Part shown: one piece after another, positions 47,107 through 60,100 of the stretch
How positions within the stretch are numbered: position 1 is the stretch's first letter
Layout of the letters: each line of letters opens with the position of its first letter
DNA from: Calamus simplicifolius
Lineage: Eukaryota > Streptophyta > Magnoliopsida > Arecales > Arecaceae
Reading direction: 5' to 3'
Length of the DNA stretch: 64,000 nucleotides
NCBI GenBank assembly: GCA_900491605.1
Contig: UESW01004577.1
Location: forward strand, 214,142-278,141
Made by a program: the position numbers and the translations under genes
The notes under the pieces: generated by a model
What the model was told of the DNA's origin: nothing
What the model saw: only the letters and a program-made list of their open reading frames with translations
Databases searched by the model: none

Positions 47107-47981
47107 CCCTCTATTCCCCAACAGAGAGCATGGAGTGAGAAACAATGGAAAAAAATAGAGAGAGAGAGCAGAAGAGCGAGAGAAAGAGACGCCGTCGCAA
47201 GAGTCTCCCATGGCGAAGAGAGACGGTTGCTTTTGGTCTTTGTAGGCTTCTGGTGCGAAGTTGATTGAAGGATGGTTGATTTTGGCTCATCCGTTGTGTT
47301 TGGAATGTGGAAGGGACAGCTGAAGTCTTCATTGGGTGGTGGAAAGTGATAAGAGGTGAGCGGTGCTAATGCTCTGCTTGGTCTGCCAGTAAGTTTGGGA
47401 TTTTCGGATACATTCTATAGAATAAGTCTCTCGGTTCAAGGAATCATTTGGTATATATAGAGTGGGGTGGTGGTGGTGGTGGTGGGGCATTTCATGTTGT
47501 GAGAGTGGAGGGAATTTTCATTAGCGATTTGAAAACAGAGCACTTGTTACAGTTTTCTGCTACTTTTGGATTCCATTTCTGCTTATGTTCTGTGTTTTTA
47601 TGGCACTAGGTTGGAGTAATATGAGAGTTTTATAAGGTTTTCGTGAATGGGATGTGGTTCGTTGACTTGGTCTTTTTATTTCAAGGTTTTTGCTGTTGCT
47701 TGCTTTCTAAAACAATTGCTGCAGGAATGTTGTCTTTATGAGAAGACACTGAATAAAGCTTAGTCTTTCAATAAAAGGGATTAAAGGTTCCGTTCCAAAT
47801 CAACTTTTCAGGGAATCCAGACTACAGACGTGCAACCTTCAAGGACATTTGCGGATCTGACAAGTTATTCTTTGAATCTGATTGGGGAGTCCTCTGGATC
47901 TCGTTGCTGTTCTTTAGAGGATTGGTCTTAAAATAAAAACACAAGTCTTTAGGTCCTCTGGTTTACTAGTTAGCATTTTAG

Positions 47982-50900
47982 ATGGCAATCCGGATGCTAC
48001 GGGTTGTGTCACCAGTAGATACCTCAGCTAGCCTTGGGTGTTTTGAGGAAATTCGGGAAGCAGGTTGGCTTTCAGGCAGTTCAAGGCCGGTTAGAAATGT
48101 TCTGAGTCCAAGTTATGATGAAAGGCTGCAGAGGAAAAGACGCAGATGGAGTTCTTGTGCACTCTATGCTGACTCAAAGTATTCATGTGTGGGGTTTGAG
48201 CCTGAGAAGAATAACTATTTCCCAATATTGTCAAGTTTGGTAGCAAACCCAACCGGCGAGGTTGCGATATCTTCAGAGCAGAAGGTTTATGATGTTGTGC
48301 TGAGGCAGGCAGCGTTAGTGAAGAAGAAGTTTAGATCAGATACAGCTCTCGACGTGAAGCCTGACATGGTTATTCCTGGAAAAACGACCTTGATGAATGA
48401 GGCTTATGATCGTTGTGGAGAAGTTTGTGCAGAGTATGCCAAGACCTTTTACCTTGGTTAGTTCACATATCCCATATTTAACCTTCTATTTATTTACTTA
48501 GATTTCGCTATGGTATAAGAAGTCGATAAATAGGCATGAATTCAGGCAGAGTTTTTGGTTAGTTCAGACGTGAATTTCTCATGCATCTGATTTTTGTTGT
48601 CTTCCTGCCAGGAACACTGCTCATGACCCCTGAAAGGAGGAGAGCTATCTGGGCAATTTATGGTAATGGATAAAAAAATTCACCAGTATATCTTATATAA
48701 CCAATTGTCAGATTTCAACATCTTTTAGTTAGTAGATAGTCTTCTTAGAGTTCTGCTCTTTTTATAAGCAAGATAGTTTCTACTATTTATGGAAGATGTT
48801 GAAGACAGGGATTGTGGCTTTGAAGATGATTTACTCGAAAGGGAAAAGGAATATCATGTCACAGATATTAAATATCAGTAGTATGTTTTGCTTGTGATAT
48901 CAGACATAGCCAATTTAATGATGGCCAGCAATTGTTTATTCTCTTTTGACTGTTTCCATCTATCACCAAAGGAGGGGTTACATGCGACGCTGCTACACCT
49001 CCTTGAGTCTCAGCCAGCTGCCTCTACGTCAGTGCTAATCATCAACGCATGTCCCCTAATTCTCACCCGTGGAAGGATAGCAGCAGCATGTTGCTTTCAG
49101 CTGATCCTTTACTATTTAGCAAATAAACACCATGAGCCGATGTTTGAGCTATATTTAGCTTGCAAAGTCAAATTTAATTCAAGGATTTGCCTTGGATTCT
49201 TGATCCATGACTAGTTTGAAAAGAAAAGACTGAACCTGCTACTGGCCCAAAACACTTCATACATAGCTCCAAATACAGACCAATTTGACTGATTGAAGGG
49301 ATAACAAACCTATGATCTTCTCTGTATTCTTGCATCATGATGCCAGAAGGCACTAGTTCTTAGATAACCATAACCATGACTAGTGTTAATGTCAAGGGAT
49401 GCTTGAAAGCTAAAAATATGGCTAATAATTTTGAAATGGTTCATAATTCAGTTCTGCTGCTATTTCTTATACTAACTGAATCTTTAAGGTTTCTTCTGCT
49501 CATGGTTAAAGAAACTCACAGTTACATCATATGTTCAGTGTGGTGCAGAAGGACAGACGAGCTTGTGGATGGACCCAATGCTTCTCACATTACACCTTCA
49601 GCTCTGGATAGGTGGGAGGCGAGGTTAGAGGATGTCTTTGCCGGTCGCCCCTACGACATGCTCGATGCTGCTCTATCAGACACTGTTTCAAAATTCCCTG
49701 TTGACATTCAGGCATGTCTTTCTTCCATGTAAATGATAGAAGCAAACTTTTTTTGGCTTTGTTCTTTTTTTTTTTTTGAGTATATATTTCTGGCTTCATT
49801 CTGATCTTCAGTTCATCTCAAAGTAGTACAAAGGAAAAAAGAGAAACCGGAGATCTAAATTCCTTCATGTTGACTCCTAGGCATTTTAGATAGCTCTGAA
49901 ATTCTATCTATTTCTTTGGTACTCATGGCATCATGAGGACCCCTTATGCATAACATTCGAACTTTTGTCTAGTGGCCAGAAGATAGAGTTTTGAGGCCTG
50001 GGAGTGTTGAACGCTTAATATTTCTCTTCTTTGCCTTGATGTCAATGAGTCATCTCAAGGATCATCTACATATTTGCATCTCTCAATAAAGGCTCCAAGT
50101 TCACATTGCTCAGACGCTTAGCAAAATTTTTTTTTCCTACCACTGTAACGTTTCCAGCTTAATTTTCAGAAAATTGGCAAACAAATTAAACGTGCATTAT
50201 TGATGCATGCATGGATACTAGCAACACAGGTTTCCCATTTGACTGCTCATCCGGAATTTGTGTTTCTTTGCACATTTCAGCCATTCAAGGACATGATTGA
50301 AGGGATGCGGTTGGACCTCAAGAAGTCAAGATACAAGAACTTTGATGAGCTCTATCTGTATTGTTATTATGTAGCTGGGACCGTCGGACTAATGAGTGTG
50401 CCCGTCATGGGTATTGCTCCAGAGTCCAAGGCAACAACAGAGAGCGTATATGGTGCTGCTTTGGCTTTAGGAATAGCAAATCAGCTCACCAATATACTCA
50501 GAGATGTAGGAGAAGAGTAAGTGCTGCTTTTCATCTTAGTTATTACTTGCAATTTTCCTCTAATATGTTCTCCAAACATCTGTATGCAGTATTCTATTTT
50601 ATCTAAAAACTAGGAAAACTTGTTGCAAATGTTTCCTTCTCTTCTACTTATTGATGAATATTTCCTCAGTGCAAGTAGAGGCAGGATTTATCTGCCACAG
50701 GATGAGCTCGCGCAAGCCGGCCTTTCAGAGGAAGATGTGTTTAATGGGAAGGTGACTGACAGATGGAGAAGCTTCATGAAGAGCCAAATTAAGAGGGCAC
50801 GGACGTTCTTCCAGGAAGCAGAGAAAGGTGTGACCGAACTCAGTCAAGCTAGTAGGTGGCCGGTAAATTCGATCTCTCTCTTTCTTTCTTTCATTATTTA

Positions 50901-51407
50901 AATGCGCATCAATCAATGGTTCCTCTCCGTTGAACCAAATATAAAATGGGCACGGCCATTTTTGAGAGAGAGTAATAGACTTAGCAATCTTCTTAGCTGT
51001 CTATTGCTGCCAAAACAGTAGCCACTGTTACAGAGGCTTGTCTTGTTAATCCTTTTATCTCATTAAACAGAGCTGCCTTTCGGGCACTTCTGTTAGGAGA
51101 AAACTGAGACCAGTTACATCCTAGAACATCAATGGTAGGAATTAGCTCACAGACCCCTTGTTTTTTTTTTTTTTTTTTTTTCAATCATTAACATTAAAAA
51201 CGGACTCCAAAAACACTTGCGCATGGCCTGTTGCAGGTGTGGGCTTCTTTGTTACTGTACCGGCAGATCCTTGATGAGATTGAAGCAAATGATTACAATA
51301 ATTTTACGAAGAGGGCTTATGTTAGCAAAGCAAAGAAGCTAATGGCTCTGCCCATTACTTATGGAAGATCACTTATTAGCCCGTCTCCTCGGAAGCAGAC
51401 ATTATAA
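47982..51407 (+). CDS. PSY: Phytoene synthase, chloroplastic
   Basis: Phytoene synthase condenses two geranylgeranyl diphosphates into phytoene, the committed step of carotenoid synthesis, in plastids. Six exons join in frame to 432 residues, the normal length: 47982-48456, 48612-48662, 49539-49711, 50281-50516, 50670-50862 and 51237-51407. Residues 1 to about 80 are Ser/Arg-rich and look like a plastid transit peptide. The two catalytic Asp-rich motifs are present: DELVD (182-186) and DVGED (308-312), the latter followed by ASRGRIYLPQDEL. The family signatures YCYYVAGTVGLMSVPVMG (261-277) and LGIANQLTNILRDVGED (296-312) are intact. Introns are GT-AG except intron 3, which starts GC (49712). 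The ATG at 47982 follows TTTTAG, a possible acceptor of a leader intron. I see no disabling change. Which PSY paralogue it is cannot be told from the window alone. Confidence 0.97.
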
Positions 51408-52018
51408 ACAAGAGCGCGAAGATCTGTAGGATGTCCTTTATTTCCACGAATTGGTGATGTATAAATTATATATCTTCAGTGAAGAGTTAGACCGGATAGA
51501 TCTATACATTGTCTACATTAAATACTAGAATCAAGGAAGATAGTGCATGTGGCATCCTCAAATTAGGAAATGCACCAGCTTATTCTGCCTTCTTATTCAT
51601 TGCTGCTTGGCCATGTATAATAATAGAAACGAGTATGATTCACTATAAGGTGAACTCATTTTTTGTGATTCTTTTAAATGATTGTTGTGTGACTCCATCG
51701 CATTGTTAATAGTTTCCTATGTTTAATCCAGCGATGCATGCATGAAGCCAAGTGGTTAACAAAGCAACTATATTATTTTCTCCTGCTATACATGGAGAAC
51801 TCTAGGGGCATTGCTCAATGATAAAGGCTTACGAGCATACGAATGGGATTTTTTTTGCTTGATGAAAGGAGTGGATCACTTTGATTCAGGGCATTGTATC
51901 TTCAGCGAAAGCTGGGGTGCTAAGTCCGTCTTGGGCTGTGGCAAGGGGATCCACCTTTCAGCTCAGTACTTGGTGATGTGGCTGATTCAACATCGTTAGA
52001 ATTAACAGTGAAAGTAAC
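51408..52018. other. 3' flank of PSY
   Basis: The first few hundred bases probably hold the PSY 3' UTR. No canonical AATAAA stands out; AATAAT occurs near 51619. No other gene is seen before the LTR. Confidence 0.45.
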
Positions 52019-52707
52019 TGACGGAGCCCCGGCTTCGGCCTCCAAGGTCCCCTCAACCTTGGACCCGGCGTCCCTCGACCTCGGCTTCGAACCCGGCTTT
52101 CCCTCGGCCTCGGCTTTGGGCCCGGTCCCCTCAACCCCGGATTTAGCGTCCCCTCGGTCGGACCCGGCGTTCCCTCGCCGCGGACCTCATGTCCCGCTAC
52201 CTCGAGCCCCCTGACACACCCACGTGGCCCACCAACTATCTATGGTAGCCACGTGCCCACTACTCCCTGCAACAGCGCGTGGCCACGCCCCGTAGCGGTG
52301 CACGCCTGACATGACCAGGCCCATTTGCCACCTGTAGCGCCGTACCTGGCAGGTGGCTGATGGGATAAGACACCTCTGACATGCTCAGTGTCGGTTGCAA
52401 TCTGTCACTGTCAGCCTAGCCACCCGTCCACTACCGGACAACGACACCTTGAAATCATCAACCTTCTGGAAGCGGAAAAGGGACCCTCAGACAGGTATAA
52501 AATGCCCAACACACAACGAGGAAGGGATCCTGAACTCAAGTTCTCTAGCTATCCTTCTGCTAGTTTTTTTGTCTGTTCCCAAGTGACTTACTTGAGCATC
52601 GGAGGATCCCCACTAGAGCATCCGGTCTCCGAGACTTTTTGCAGGAGCTCTTCGGAGAGGAGGTCCTCCGTCTTTCGGCGTTGAAGGAAGGTGACTTGGC
52701 GTCAACA
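52019..52707 (+). repeat. 5' LTR of the Gypsy-type element
   Basis: Pyrimidine-rich CCTCGGCCTCGGC-type repeats occur near the start, with a TATA box (GGTATAAAATG, 52494-52504). The end GGCGTCAACA is followed at once by GATTGGCGCGCC. The region GACTTACTTGAGCATCGGAG resembles the 3' part of the solo LTR at 13.1 kb. Confidence 0.65.
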
Positions 52708-52728
52708 GATTGGCGCGCCAGGTAGGGG
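52708..52728 (+). promoter_or_regulatory. Primer-binding-site-like sequence
   Basis: GATTGGCGCGCCAGGTAGGG directly follows the LTR. TTGGCGC-type sites are usual for plant Gypsy-type elements; I do not assign the tRNA. Confidence 0.6.
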
Positions 52729-52792
52729 GATAGATAAAGAAAAGCTTTGAACCAGTCGCGGCCAACTCCTCTTTCCTTGAGTTCTCAAGAAA

Positions 52793-54040
52793 ATGGTGAT
52801 GACTCGTGCGCAAGAGGTCTCCACCAGCCATGCTGGGGGGCAACGCCTGGGAGCTGACCTGCTGGTGGCCGGTCTCCCTGCTTCCCTGGCCAGCGTCCCT
52901 GCACCACCATCGCCACTACCACAGTCGCATCAAGACAATCGGATCGCCGCTTGGTCATGCAGGTTCAGTCATTGGTGGTGGCGGTCCAAGTCCTGCAACA
53001 GTAGCCGGGGCCACCCTTGTCGGTCCCGGGGGTGGTCCAGTCCAGTCAACACTCTTCTTTGGGGAGGTCTCCCGTCCGAGAAGCCCGCCACCGCCGTGCT
53101 TCGCCCAAACCACACTGCCCGAAAGCCTCTAAGAGGCCTCGGTCACCCTTCCGCCATGTTAGTGCTTCTTCCAAGCAGCGGCACGGAAGGGAGGCGGAGC
53201 GCCCCCGTCAGCATCGTCGCCACCCTTCTCCGTCCTCGGAGTCGTCGAGGGAAGGGTCCTTCGATGGCCGAATAGCTTGCCGGGCCGAGCGCCGGCTGGA
53301 TGAGTACAACCAGCGGCTAGAGGAGCTCAGCCACCGGATCACCAACCCGCCGGAGGCGGACTATGATAGCTGGCCACCGCTGTCCCGCCATATCATGGAG
53401 GAGCCAATTTCGACTCAGTTCCGTCTCCCTCAGTTGGACCCGTATGATGGGACTGCTGATCCCCTGGACCATCTGGAAAGTTACAAGGTCCTCATGCAGG
53501 TCCAGGGGGCAACCGACTCTCTTCTCTGCATTGCCTTCCCTGCCACTCTGCCCGAGCCTGGTACTCCCGCCTGCCGCCGCTGAGTATTAACTCCCTTCGC
53601 CAGTTGGAGAGGGCCTTCTTGGCCCATTTTGATGCCTGTCGGAAGATTCCCAGAGTGGCAGATAGTTTATTCTCCGTCCAGCAGAAGGGTGGCGAGTCCC
53701 TGCAGGACTATGTCGCTCGATTCAAAGAAGCTGCCCTCGAGGTCTACAACCTCGAGGATTCAGTGGCCACCTTGGCCTTGAAGCGAGGGCTCTGCCCCTC
53801 TCGTTTTGCATACTCACTTGACAAGAAGCCGCCAGCTCCTACGCCGAACTCCTGAGCCGAGCACAAGTACATCCTCACCAACGAGGCTGATTCCTCTCGG
53901 CGCGAGGCCAACGGTAGCTCCGCCAAGAAGCAGACACATCCCGAGCCTGTTGAGGTGCGTCCCAGGAGGCCGAGCCTCCCCATCGACCTGACAACCACCC
54001 TTGGGCTCTCGCCCCTAGAGACGGTCCGTTCACTCCCTTG
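52793..54040 (+). pseudogene. Gypsy gag, frameshifted and truncated
   Basis: The likely start MVMTRAQEVS lies at 52793. The conserved Retrotrans_gag region is read in two frames: ISTQFRLPQLDPYDGTADPL then DHLESYKVLMQVQGATDSLL (about 53407-53525), and LERAFLAHFDACRKIPRVAD then LFSVQQKGGESLQDYVARFK, EAALEVYNLED and LKRGLCPSRFAYSLDKKPP (53604-53830). The reading frame changes at least twice before 53600 and is lost again near 53835. Gag would form the particle coat; this copy cannot. The sequence stops at the gap. Confidence 0.8.
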
Positions 54041-54198
54041 NNNNNNNNNNNNNNNNNNNNNNNNNNNNNNNNNNNNNNNNNNNNNNNNNNNNNNNNNNNN
54101 NNNNNNNNNNNNNNNNNNNNNNNNNNNNNNNNNNNNNNNNNNNNNNNNNNNNNNNNNNNNNNNNNNNNNNNNNNNNNNNNNNNNNNNNNNNNNNNNNN
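54041..54198. other. Assembly gap (158 N)
   Basis: A run of N separates Gypsy gag sequence from the 86-bp satellite. The join is therefore not proven by sequence. Open frames that cross the gap are meaningless. Confidence 0.99.
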
Positions 54199-57100
54199 CG
54201 ACGCCGATCGAACCGATCGCAACGGTCCGGGATCGGTCGTGGCCGATCGGGATCAGGGCTTGGATCGATCGCAACCTGTCGGATCGTCGCGATCTCGGAC
54301 CGATCGCAACGGTCCGGGATCGGTCGTGGCCGATCGGGATCAGGGCTTGGATCGATCGCAACCGTCAGATCATCGGCAATCGGACCGATCGCCATGGTCA
54401 GATCGGTCATGGCCGATTGGGATCAGGGATTGGATCGATCAACGTCGGATCATCGGATCTCAGATCGATCGCAATGGTCCGGGATCGATCGTGGCGATCG
54501 GAACAGGGCTTGGATCGATCGCAACCGTCGGATCATCGCCGATCTCCGATAGCCACGGTCCGAGATCGGTCGTGGCCGATCGGGATCAGGGATTGGATCG
54601 ATCGCAACCGTCGGATCGTCCGCGATCTCGGACCGATCACAACGGTCCGGGATCGGTCATGGCCGATCGGGATCAGGGCTTGGATCGATCGCAACCATCG
54701 GATCGTCGCGATATCGGACCGATCGCAACGGTCGGGATCGGTCGTGGCCGATCGGGATCAGGGCTTGGATCGATCGCAACCGTCGGATCGTCCCGATCTT
54801 GGACCGATCGCCATGGTCCGGGATCGATCGTGGCCGATCGGGATCAAGGGCTTGGATCGATCGCAACAGTCGGATCATCGGTGATCAGACCGATAGCCAC
54901 TGTCCAAGATCGATCGTGGCCGATCGGGATCAGGAATTGATCGATCGCAACCGTTGGATCATCGCGATCTCGGACCGATCGCAACGGTCCGGGATCGGTC
55001 ATGGCCGATTGGGGTTAGGGCTTGGATCGATCGCAACCGTCGGATCATCACGATCTCGGACCGATCGCAACGGCCTAGGATCGATCGTGGCCGATCGAGA
55101 TCAGGGCTTGGATCGATCGCAACCGTCGGATCGTCGCGATCTCGGACCGATCGCAACGGTCCGGGATCGGTCGTGGCCGATCGGGATCAGGGCTTGGATC
55201 GATCACAACCGTCGGATCGTCGCGATCTCGGACCGATCGCACGGTCCGAGATCGGTCATGGCCGATCGGGATCAGGGCTTGGATCGATCGCAACTGTCGG
55301 ATCATCGGCGATCGGACCGATCGCCACGGTCCCGATGGCGATTGGGATCAGGGATTGGATCGATCGACCGTCGGATCGTCCACGGACCGATCACATCAGG
55401 ATCGGTCGTGGCCGATCGGATCAGGCTTGGATCGATCGCAACCATCAGATCGTCGATGATCGGACCGATCGCCACGTCCGATCGATCGTGGCGATCGGGA
55501 TCAGGGATTGGATCGATCGCAACCGTCGGATCGTTCGTGATCTCGGACCGATCGCAACGGTCCGAGATCGGTCGTGGCCGATCGGGATCAGGGCTTGGAT
55601 CGATCGCAACCGTCGGATCGTCAGCGATCTTGGACCGATCGCAACGGTCCGGGATCGGTCGTGGCCGATTGGGATCAGGGCTTGGATCGATCGCAACCGT
55701 CGGATCGTCGCGATCTCAGACCGATCGCAACGGTCCGGATCGGTCATGGTCGATCGGGATTAGGGCTTGGATCGATCGCAACCGTCGGATCGTCAACGAT
55801 CTCGGACCGATCGCAATGGTCCGGGATCGGTCGTGGCCGATCGGGATCAGGGCTTGGATCGATCGCAACCGTCGGATCATCGCGATCGGACCGATCGCAA
55901 TGGTCCAGATCGGTCGTGGCCGATCGGGATCAGGGCTTGGATCGATCGCAACCGTCGGATCGTCGGGATCGGACCGATCGCCACGGTCCAAGATCGGTCG
56001 TGGCCGATCAGGATCAGGGCTTGGATCGATCGCAACCGTCGGATCGTCCGCGATCTTGGACCGATCGCAACGGTCCGGATCGTCGTGGCCGATCGGGATC
56101 ATGGCTTGGATCGATCGCAACCATCGGATCGTCGGCGATCGGACCGATCGCCACGGTCCGAGATCGATCGTGGCCGATCGGGATCAGGGATTGGATCGAT
56201 CGCAACCGTCGGATCGTCCGCGATCTCGGACCGATCGCAACGTCCGGGATCGGTCGTGGCCGATCGGGATCAGGGCTTGGATCGATCGCAACCATCGGAT
56301 CGTCGCGATCTCGGACCGATCGCAACGGTCCGGGATCGTCGTGGCTGATCGGGATCAGGGCTTGGATCGATCACAATCGGATCGTCGTGATCTCGACCGA
56401 TCGCAACGGTCCGGATCGGTCGTGGCCGATCGGGATCAGGGCTTGGATCGATCGCAACCATCGGATCATCAGCGATCTCAGACCGATCGCAACGGTTCGG
56501 GATCGGTCGTGGCCGATCGGGATCAGGGCTTGGATCGATCGCAACCATCGGATCATCGCGATCTCGGACCGATCGCAACGGTTCGGGATCGGTCGTGGCC
56601 GATCGGGATCAGGGCTTGGATCGATCGCAACCATCGGATCGTCGGCGATCGGACCGATCGCCACGGTCCAAGATCGGTCGTGGCCGATCGGATCAGGGCT
56701 TGGATCGATCGCAACCGTCGGATCGTCAACGATCTCAGACCAATCGCAACGGTCCGATATCGGTCGAGGTCAATCGGGATCAGGGCTTGGATCGATCGCA
56801 ATCGTCGGATCGTCGTGATCTCGGACCGATCGCAACGATCCATGATCGGTCGTGGCCGATCGGATCAGGGCTTGGATCAATCGCAACTGTCGGATCATCG
56901 GCAATCAGACCGATCGCCACGGTTCGCAATCTATCGTGGCCGATTAGGATCATGGATTGGATCGATCACGACCATCGGATCGTCAGTGATCTCAGACCGA
57001 TCGCAATGGTCCAAGATCGGTCGTGGCCATTCGGGATCAGGGGGCTTGGATTGATCGCAACCGTCGGATCGTCGACGATCAGACCGATCGCCACTGTCCG

Positions 57101-60100
57101 AGATCGATCGTGGCCGATCGGGATCAGGGATTGGATCGATCGCAACCGTCGGATCGTCTGCGATCTCAGACCGATCGCAATGGTTCGGGATCGGTCGTGG
57201 CCGATCGGTGTCAGGGCTTGGATCGATCGCAACCGTCGGATCGTCAGCGATCTCGGACGATCGCACGGTCCGGATCGGTCGTGGCCGATGGATCAGGGCT
57301 TGGATCGATCGCAACCGTCGGATCGTCATGATCTCGGACCGATCGCAACGGTCCGGGATCGGTCGTGGCCGATCGGGATCAGGGCTTGGATCGATCGCAA
57401 CCGTCGGATCGTCAGCGATATCGAACCGATCGCAACGGTCCGGGATCGGTCAGGGCCGATCGGGATCAGGGCTTGGATCGATCGCAACCGTCGGATCGTC
57501 CGATTGGACCGATCGCAACGGTCCGTGATCGGTCGTGGCCGATCGGGATCAGGGCTTGGATCGATCGCAACCGTCGGATCGTCGGCGATCAGACCGATCG
57601 CCACTGTCCAAGATCGGTCGTGCCGATCGGGATCTGGGATTGGATCGATCGTAACCGTTGGATCGTCGCGATCTCGGACCAATCGCAATGGTCCGGATCG
57701 ATCGAGGTCGATCGGGTCAGGGCTTGGATCGATCGCAACCGTCGATCGTCAGCGATCTCGGACCGATCACAACGGTCCGGGATCGATCGTGGCCGATCGG
57801 GATCAGGGCTTGGATCGATCGCACCGTCGGATCGTCGTGATCTCGGACCGATCGCAACGGTTCGGGATCGGTCGTGGCCGATCGGGATCAGGGCTTGGAT
57901 CGATCGCAACCATCGGATCGTCAGCGATCTCGGATCGATCGCAATGGTCCGGATCGGTCATGGCCGATCGGGATCAGGGCTTGGATCGATCGCAACCGTC
58001 GGATCATCGTGATCTTGGACCGATCGCAATGGTCCGGGATCGGTCGTGGCCGATCGGGATCAGGGCTTGGATCGATCGCAACCGTCGGATCGTCAGCGAT
58101 CTCGGACCGATCGCAACGGTCTGTGATCGGTCGTGGCCGATCGGGATCAGGGCTTGGATCGATCGCAACTGTCGGATCATCGCGATCTGGACCGATCGCA
58201 ACGGTCCGGGATCGGTCATGGCCGATCGGGATCAGGGCTTGGATCGATCGCAACCGTCGGATCGTCGGCGATCGGACCGATCGCCACGGTCCGAGATCGG
58301 ATCATGGCCGATCGGGATCAGGGATTGGATCGATCGCAACCGTCGGATCGTTCGCGATCTCGGACCGATCGCAACGGTCCGGGATCGGTCGTGGCCGATC
58401 GGGATCAGGGCTTGGATCGATCGCAACCGTCGGATCGTTAGCGATCTCGGACGATCGCAAGGGTCCGGGATCGGTCGTGGCCGATTGGGATCAGGGCTTG
58501 GATCGATCGCAACCGTCGGATCGCGCGATCTCGGACCGATCGCAACGGTCCAGGATCGGTCATGGCCGATCGGGATCAGGGCTTGGATCGATCGCAACCG
58601 TCGGATCATCAGCGATCTCGGACCGATCGCAACGGTCGGGATCGGTCGTGGCCGATCGGGATCAGGGCTTGGATCGATCGCAACCGTCGGATCGTCGGCG
58701 ATCAGACCGATCGCCACTGTCCAAGATCGGTCGTGGCCGATCGGGATCAGGGATTGGATCGATCGCAACCGTCGGATCGGATCTCGGACCGATCGCAACG
58801 GTCCGGATCGGTCCGATCGGGTCAGGGCTTGGATCGATCGCAATCGATCATCACGATCTCGGACCGATTGCAACGGTCGGGATCGGTCGTGGCCGATCGG
58901 GATCAGGGCTTGGATCGATCGCAACCGTCGGATCGTCGATCGACCGATCGCACGGTCCAGATCGTCCGATCGGGATCAGGGCTTGGATCGATCGCAACCG
59001 TCGGATCGTCGCGATCTCGGACCGATCGCAACGGTCCGGGATCGGTCGTGGCCGATCGGGATCAGGGCTTGGATCGATCGCAACCGTCGGATCGTCGCGA
59101 TATCGGACCGATCGCAACGGTCCGGGATCGGTCGTGGCCGATCGGGATCAGGGCTTGGATCGATCGCAACCGTCGGATCGTCGATCTCGGACCGATCGCA
59201 ACGGTCCGGGATCGGTCGTGGCCGATCGGGATCAAGGCTTGGATCGATCGCAACCGTCGGATCGTCGGATCGGACCGATCGTAACGGTCCGATCGTGGCC
59301 GATCGGGATCAGGGCTTGGATCGATCGCAACCGTCGGATCGTCAGCGATCTCGGACCGATCGCAATGGTCCAGGATCGGTCGTGGCCGATCGGGATCAGG
59401 GCTTGGATCGATCGCAACCGTCGGATCGTCGCGATCTCGGACCGATCGCAACGGTCCGGATCGGTCGTGGCCGATCGGGATCAGGGCTTGGATCGATCGC
59501 AACCGTCGGATCGTCGCGATCTGGACCGATCGCAACGGTCCGGGATCGGTCGTGGCCGATCGGGATCAAGGCTTGGATCGATCGCAACCGTCGGATCGTC
59601 GCGATCTCGGATCGATCACAACGGTCCGAGATCGGTCGTGGCCGATCGGGATCAGGGCTTGGATCGATCGCAATCGTCGGATCGTCGTGATCTCGGACCG
59701 ATCGTAACGGTCCGTGATTGGTCGTGGCCAATCGGGATCAGGGCTTGGATCGATCGCAACCGTCGGATCGTCAGCGATCTCAGACCGATCGCAATGGTTC
59801 GGGATCGGTCGTGGCCGATCGGGATCAGGGCTTGGATCGATCGCAACAGTCGGATCGTCGCGATCTCGGACTGATCGCAATGGTCCGTGATCGGTCGTGG
59901 CCGATCGGGATCCGGGCTTGGATCGATTGCAACCGTCGGATCGTCGCGATCTCGACCGATCGCACGGTCCGGGATCGGTCGTGGCCGATCGGGATCAGGG
60001 CTTGATCGATCGCAACCATCGGATCGTCGTGATCTCGGACCGATCCAACGGTCCGGGATCGGTCGTGGCGATCGGGATCATGGCTTGGATCGATCGCAAC

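Larger units (their letters stand above)
52019..54040 (+). mobile_element. Gypsy-type LTR retrotransposon, 5' part
   Basis: LTR, primer-binding-like site and gag occur in order and are then cut off at the assembly gap. The pol region and 3' LTR are not present before the satellite. The LTR start at the TGACGGAGCCCC of 52019 is chosen because it begins with TG at the change to GC-rich DNA; no target duplication can be checked. Confidence 0.75.

Noticed and set aside
46561..47211. Overlapping GC-rich open frames on both strands upstream of PSY
   Set aside because: High GC lowers stop frequency. Frames overlap on both strands, lack domains, and lie in the promoter/leader region of PSY.
53955..54884. 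Open frame crossing the run of N next to gag
   Set aside because: It is open only because N cannot encode a stop. It joins gag sequence in a wrong frame to satellite.
56595..59690. Very long open frames (up to ~1000 codons) in the 54-64 kb region, also on other frames and the minus strand
   Set aside because: They follow from the stop-free 86-bp satellite. All three + frames are open at once, frames rotate with each monomer, and the peptides are just satellite translation with no domain.
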